A DNA stretch of 44,715 bases, taken from assembly GCA_049841315.1 (NCBI GenBank), contig JASGDB010000031.1, positions 1 through 44,715 on the forward strand. Reading direction: 5' to 3'. Positions 41,867-44,715 of this stretch are shown one piece after another (position 1 is the first letter of the stretch; every line of letters starts with the position of its first letter). This DNA comes from JASGDB01 sp049841315. Its GTDB lineage: Bacteria; Bacteroidota; Bacteroidia; Flavobacteriales; Weeksellaceae. The translations under genes were made by a program, and so were the position numbers. The notes beneath the pieces are model-generated. The model did no database searches. It was not told where the DNA came from and was given only the letters and a program-made list of their open reading frames with translations.

Positions 41867-42619
41867 TCAGACAATAACATCAATGATTTTCAGAGCGTTG
41901 AAAGCACCGTTTTTAAGCGGATACATCTGTCCGTTCACCTCCTGAAAGAATTCTGTTCCCAAAGCCAGAAACAAAGGATGCGTAGAATTGGCGGGTAACA
42001 CCAGCGGAATGTCAATCGCAGCGGTCGGGGTATTATCCCACGGAAAGATAGCCGTTTCTCCAACCGGAGCAACATAAACTTCCGTTTCAAAATCAATTTC
42101 CATTGCAGCAGCGGTTAGTTTGAAATGAGTCGTTCCTCCAGGAGCTGCAATCATATTTGCCGGGACAAATGGTTCAAAGGTTACACCGGCATCGCCTGTT
42201 ACCCGGTCAAGTGTTTTCTCCCACGGAGCGTAGACCGTATTTCCTAATTTTCCATTTTCATTGAAATCGAAATTGATAAGCAGTTCCGCTTCGCCGTCAA
42301 TAACATTTCTTTCCCCTCTCGGATTGGTAGCATCCATTTTAATGACTTCCACCATCTTTTTGGTCAGCCGGCTGACCATTCGGCTGTCATTCACGTTTTG
42401 CAAAAGCTGTCGGATAGAGTTTCTGAGAACTTTTCCCGCTTTTCCTGCCCTTCCGAATTCGGCACCGTTTTCTCTGGTTCTTTGGAAAGCCGGGTCATTC
42501 CGGATTCTCTCTGCCGAAACACCGCCTTTTTCTCTGGCTAAATAGCCGTCTTTGGACTTGTAGAAGGTAATCCCTCCGATAGTACCGTCCAGTTTGATAA
42601 TACTTTTTTGTCTTGCCAT
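41867..42619 (-). CDS. Conserved Bacteroidetes protein of unknown function, first gene of the DUF5675 cassette
   Basis: This 250-residue protein starts at ATG 42619 (MARQKSIIKLDGTIGGITFY). The conserved-looking N-terminal block continues KSKDGYLAREKGGVSAERIR, DPAFQRTRENGAEFGRAGKA. The second half is beta-rich (APWEKTLDRVTGDAGVTFEP, HPLFLALGTEFFQEVNGQMY). From memory, this protein, a DUF5675 protein and small membrane proteins recur together in Bacteroidetes genomes. No signal peptide is present. The function is unknown; a secreted or structural particle protein is one option. Confidence 0.7.
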   Translation of the reverse strand: MARQKSIIKLDGTIGGITFYKSKDGYLAREKGGVSAERIRNDPAFQRTRENGAEFGRAGKAGKVLRNSIRQLLQNVNDSRMVSRLTKKMVEVIKMDATNPRGERNVIDGEAELLINFDFNENGKLGNTVYAPWEKTLDRVTGDAGVTFEPFVPANMIAAPGGTTHFKLTAAAMEIDFETEVYVAPVGETAIFPWDNTPTAAIDIPLVLPANSTHPLFLALGTEFFQEVNGQMYPLKNGAFNALKIIDVIV

Positions 42620-42773
42620 TTTCTTAAGTTTTAAAAAAATTAATTTTAGAATGATGAGGTTCATTCTTTCAAACCTTTGCGAATTCACAAGACAAAATTT
42701 CATAAAACGAAGAAGCAGAACAAGTTTCTGTGCCGTTACAGGTAGTTTTTGCCGAAATGGTCAAAAGTTTCTT

Positions 42774-42805
42774 TTTGGGGAAGAAAAGGAAATGTTTTAC
42801 ATTTG
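42774..42805 (+). promoter_or_regulatory. Promoter before the small HTH-like gene
   Basis: TTTG (42774-42777), 20-nt spacer, TACATTTG (42798-42805). The start codon of the next gene is 54 nt downstream. Confidence 0.7.
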
Positions 42806-42859
42806 CAGAGTCACCGCAGAATCAGTATAGTAACTCCTGACCAAAAGTATGGATAGAGT

Positions 42860-43063
42860 ATGAAACGACTACCTCAAAGACTCTGCATTTATCCTAAAGA
42901 TATTGTAAGAATTACAGGAAAAAGTGAACGCTTTTCCCGTAACCTCATCCGGCGTATCCGTATTTCTTTAGATAAGGAAGAACATCAGTTTATTACAATA
43001 GAAGAGTTTTGCACCTATGTCGGGATTGATATGGAAAAAGTAAAGGAAATTATAAGAGATTAA
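42860..43063 (+). CDS. Small DNA-binding-like protein of islands
   Basis: This 67-residue basic protein begins MKRLPQRLCIYPKDIVRITG, then KSERFSRNLIRRIRISLDKE and the acidic end ITIEEFCTYVGIDMEKVKEI. It resembles small excisionase-like or HTH proteins of Bacteroidetes; relatives often sit divergent from the 250-residue gene, as here. The function is inferred only from size, charge and place near attR. Confidence 0.6.
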   Translation: MKRLPQRLCIYPKDIVRITGKSERFSRNLIRRIRISLDKEEHQFITIEEFCTYVGIDMEKVKEIIRD

Positions 43064-43152
43064 CCCGTTCAAAATTTGTGTATCTTCCCTGAAATCCGTA
43101 TATTTGTATCAATACGATTTGACAATATTTGTTCAAATTTCCGAGGTGGAAT

Positions 43153-43166
43153 ATTCGGTTACCTAA
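43153..43166 (-). other. Accessory site near attR
   Basis: ATTCGGTTACCTAA is the exact reverse complement of 24727-24740 near attL. One copy lies within 160 bp of the left att core and the other within 70 bp of the right one, in opposite orientation. Confidence 0.6.
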
Positions 43167-43220
43167 CAAAATCAATCTTCCAAAAGCTTTTATTACAAAG
43201 CAAAAGGACGAGAAACATAT

Positions 43221-43237
43221 ATTCCTGGAGAAGCCAC
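43221..43237 (+). other. attR core
   Basis: ATTCCTGGAGAAGCCAC repeats the end of tRNA-Phe (24571-24587) with one mismatch; the rest of the tRNA is missing here. Confidence 0.75.
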
Positions 43238-43255
43238 AAAATTAATTTTTCAAAA

Positions 43256-43285
43256 CACTATGTATCAATTACATAGCGTTTTTTA
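43256..43285 (+). terminator. Terminator downstream of attR
   Basis: CTATGTA (43258-43264) and TACATAG (43270-43276) pair, followed by CGTTTTTTATTT. It may be the original terminator of tRNA-Phe, displaced by the island. Confidence 0.75.
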
Positions 43286-43640
43286 TTTGCCGTTTTCTTA
43301 TTGAAAGTCCCACGAAAATCCCACTTCATTTTTAAAAGTTCAATTTTGTTACTTTTAAATTTTCTTCGCTCCACCATTTGGGGGAGCAAGAATAATGTCG
43401 TTTTTGGCGACATTATCATTTTGGATAAGGTTTCAAATTGCAATATCAAAGTAGTTTTTGCCATTTTGGGCGAAAAATATAATATCGGTAAAAATGACAA
43501 TTAGCGGGTTTATGAGAATGACACCATAAAAGTAAGTTTTCTTACATTTATGGAATGTCTGATAATGAGATTTTACATACCCAAAAATCTGGGTATGTAA
43601 ATTATATTCACTTAATAATGAGATTTTAGCGTAATTCCGT
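43286..43640. other. Gene-free region with hairpins beyond the island
   Basis: It holds ATAATGTCG / CGACATTAT (43392-43400 and 43408-43416) and TTACATACCCA...TGGGTATGTAA around 43574-43601. AGTCCCAC-GAAAA-TCCCACT near 43307 looks like paired arm-type sites. No gene can be supported. Confidence 0.45.
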
Positions 43641-43644
43641 TCTT

Positions 43645-43881
43645 TTAAATAAAATTGTCGTAGTGTTGCACTATACCGCCTTTTCTTTTTATCTCTTCCA
43701 TTTGCTCTAATACTTCTCTTTCGAGGTCGTTTTGCGGTGTTCTCCAACCTCTCTCTAAATAACGATAGATAATTGCTGGGTCATCGTATTCGTCTTCTGG
43801 TTTGTTGTATTTAGAATTGTTTTCGTTTATCTCAAATTCAACGTCGTCAATTACTATTTTTTCTGTCTTTGCCATAGCCAT
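43645..43881 (-). CDS. Small acidic hypothetical protein
   Basis: This 78-residue protein begins MAMAKTEKIVIDDVEFEINE and has DPAIIYRYLERGWRTP and a charged end (EVLEQMEEIKRKGGIVQHYD). It follows the HigA-like gene after 4 bp, so they form an operon. No family is recognised. It could be an accessory part of the module. Confidence 0.55.
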   Translation of the reverse strand: MAMAKTEKIVIDDVEFEINENNSKYNKPEDEYDDPAIIYRYLERGWRTPQNDLEREVLEQMEEIKRKGGIVQHYDNFI

Positions 43882-43885
43882 AAAT

Positions 43886-44248
43886 TTATATTCTGCTGAA
43901 AATAAAATCTGCCGGAATGTGTAATGTGTTATAGATTCCTTTCAGAAAATCAATATCCGGCTTTCTTTTGCCTTTCAGTATTTGGTTTAATTTCGGTAAC
44001 GGAATGTTTGTTTTGGCGGATAAATCCGTTTGGGTCATATCTTTTTCAAACATTTTTATTTTTACCATTTCTATAATGGTTTTAGGTGCGGGAAACTGAT
44101 AGTATTTGCTTTCGTATTCCGCCACCTCATCGATTAAAGCCTGTAAGGTTTTAAGTTCTTCCGGTGTTACATTACTTTCCCCTTTTCTCATTATTTCATT
44201 GATGAGGTTTAGGGTATTGCTGTATTGTTTTTCGCTTACTATTTTCAT
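43886..44248 (-). CDS. HigA-like antitoxin with XRE-type helix-turn-helix
   Basis: This 120-residue protein has an N-terminal helical part (MKIVSEKQYSNTLNLINEIM...EVAEYESKYYQFP) and a C-terminal XRE helix-turn-helix (KMFEKDMTQTDLSAKTNIPL, KLNQILKGKRKPDIDFLKGI). This is the layout of HigA antitoxins in the HigBA type. A HigB toxin would usually lie just upstream (above 44248), but no such gene is seen there, so this copy looks orphaned or its partner was lost. Confidence 0.8.
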   Translation of the reverse strand: MKIVSEKQYSNTLNLINEIMRKGESNVTPEELKTLQALIDEVAEYESKYYQFPAPKTIIEMVKIKMFEKDMTQTDLSAKTNIPLPKLNQILKGKRKPDIDFLKGIYNTLHIPADFIFSRI

Positions 44249-44589
44249 TTTTTATTGAGTTTTATTGAGTTTTTGAACATGCTCAATGATTAATCAATGA
44301 AAATGTGGCAATCTATAAGAAACTAAAATCACACAAAAGAAAGAATCTTTTTCTGAAACCCACATCAATAAAGGAAATTTTGTTACTTTTAATTTCCTTT
44401 TGTTTCTTGTTTTTTCCTTACTTATTTACCGATACAAGAAATAGTTAATACTGATTATCAATTAATTATATATAATAGAAACATTATAGAGACAATTAGA
44501 TTACTTTTTTCTAAAATTTTGGATAAATCTACTGAAAAAAAATATTTAGTATGATACGGTACAATCTACAATAATTAAATAGTTTATAA
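44249..44589. other. Gene-free region before the IS element
   Basis: AT-rich sequence with many stop codons in all frames; nothing recognisable apart from the upstream region of the HigA-like gene. Confidence 0.4.
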
Positions 44590-44715
44590 CACTACTGTCC
44601 TGTTAAAAGAAGTTGATTTCCAACTGGTTACATTTTTGCTCATTGACATTGTTGTAATTAGATTTATTAAACAGTTGATTTACAGGTGTTTTGTCCAGTA
44701 GCGACATTCCTAAAA
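44590..44715 (-). mobile_element. End of an IS4-family insertion sequence, cut by the window edge
   Basis: The element seems to begin near ACACTACTGTCCTGTTA (about 44590-44605), a plausible terminal repeat, and continues into the transposase C-terminus read from the minus strand. The other end lies outside the window. Confidence 0.7.
44603..44715 (-). CDS. IS4-family transposase, C-terminal 37 codons
   Basis: The minus strand reads LGMSLLDKTPVNQLFNKSNY, then NNVNEQKCNQLEINFF and a stop at 44603. The block SLLDKTPVNQLF is typical, as I recall, of the end of Bacteroidetes IS4-type (DUF4372-containing) transposases. The gene continues past the window edge, so nothing can be said about whether it is intact. 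Confidence 0.75.
   Translation of the reverse strand, partial: LGMSLLDKTPVNQLFNKSNYNNVNEQKCNQLEINFF

Noticed and set aside
43258..43504. Overlapping frames on both strands beyond attR
   Set aside because: They run through hairpins and terminator sequence and show no family resemblance; treated as non-coding.

Overview
The window comes from a member of the Flavobacteriia, most like the Chryseobacterium group (inference). The signs are a low-GC genome, promoters of the TTG/TTTG-N18..21-TAnnTTTG type, signal peptides ending in AQ, a type IX secretion sorting domain, IntDOT-like integrases, RteC, and menC/aroA/fbp forms typical of the class. The window opens inside a 5S rRNA gene, i.e. at the end of an rRNA operon.

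Positions 1-24500 look like chromosome. They hold an SDR oxidoreductase, an Omp85-type outer membrane protein, a ParE/RelE-type toxin-antitoxin pair, and surface-protein locus A (4557-14920). Next comes a leftward group (aroA, a MazG-like pyrophosphohydrolase, a beta-helix lipoprotein, menC, fbp). A divergent pair follows: aspartate kinase and a PlsC-GNAT fusion of the OlsF (aminolipid synthase) type. Intergenic space here is full of short repeats: 33-nt palindromes of two families, GGGCTTTAGCCC clusters and GC-rich CCCC/GGGG hairpins. Two repeats appear to sit in frame inside aroA and menC.

An integrated island of about 18.7 kb starts at the 3' end of tRNA-Phe (24514-24586). Its ends are marked by a 17-bp att repeat (24571-24587 and 43221-43237, 16/17 identical), and a 14-bp accessory motif lies in opposite orientations near the two ends. 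It carries an integrase, a frameshifted HEPN-like gene, a second tyrosine recombinase, surface-protein locus B (28443-33806, a paralogue of locus A), a UPF0175/PIN toxin-antitoxin pair, an HU-like protein, HTH proteins, an RteC-ATPase chimera, AbiEi/AbiEii with an hsdS stub behind it, and a holin-like/DUF5675 cassette. No relaxase or conjugation genes are visible. Beyond attR are a HigA-like gene and the end of an IS4-family element.

The most striking system is the start of locus B. Perfect 24-bp inverted repeats (28203-28226 and 28408-28431) enclose 181 bp. Each repeat is itself a tyrosine-recombinase core site (7-bp arms, 7-bp asymmetric spacer), and the second recombinase gene starts 45 bp away. 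The enclosed segment holds a strong promoter nearly identical (31/36) to the promoter of locus A, but here it points away from locus B and into the recombinase gene. Flipping the segment would put it 41 nt before the locus B start codon, against 38 nt in locus A. The sequence therefore appears to show the OFF state of an invertible promoter for a surface-protein operon carried on a tRNA island.

Both loci encode a short exported protein ending in an SxRPPP motif, large secreted proteins (one with two RCC1-like propellers) that share a conserved C-terminal domain of about 95 residues, and a small exported protein built from two copies of a related motif. This looks like a multi-part surface assembly that I do not recognise as a described system.
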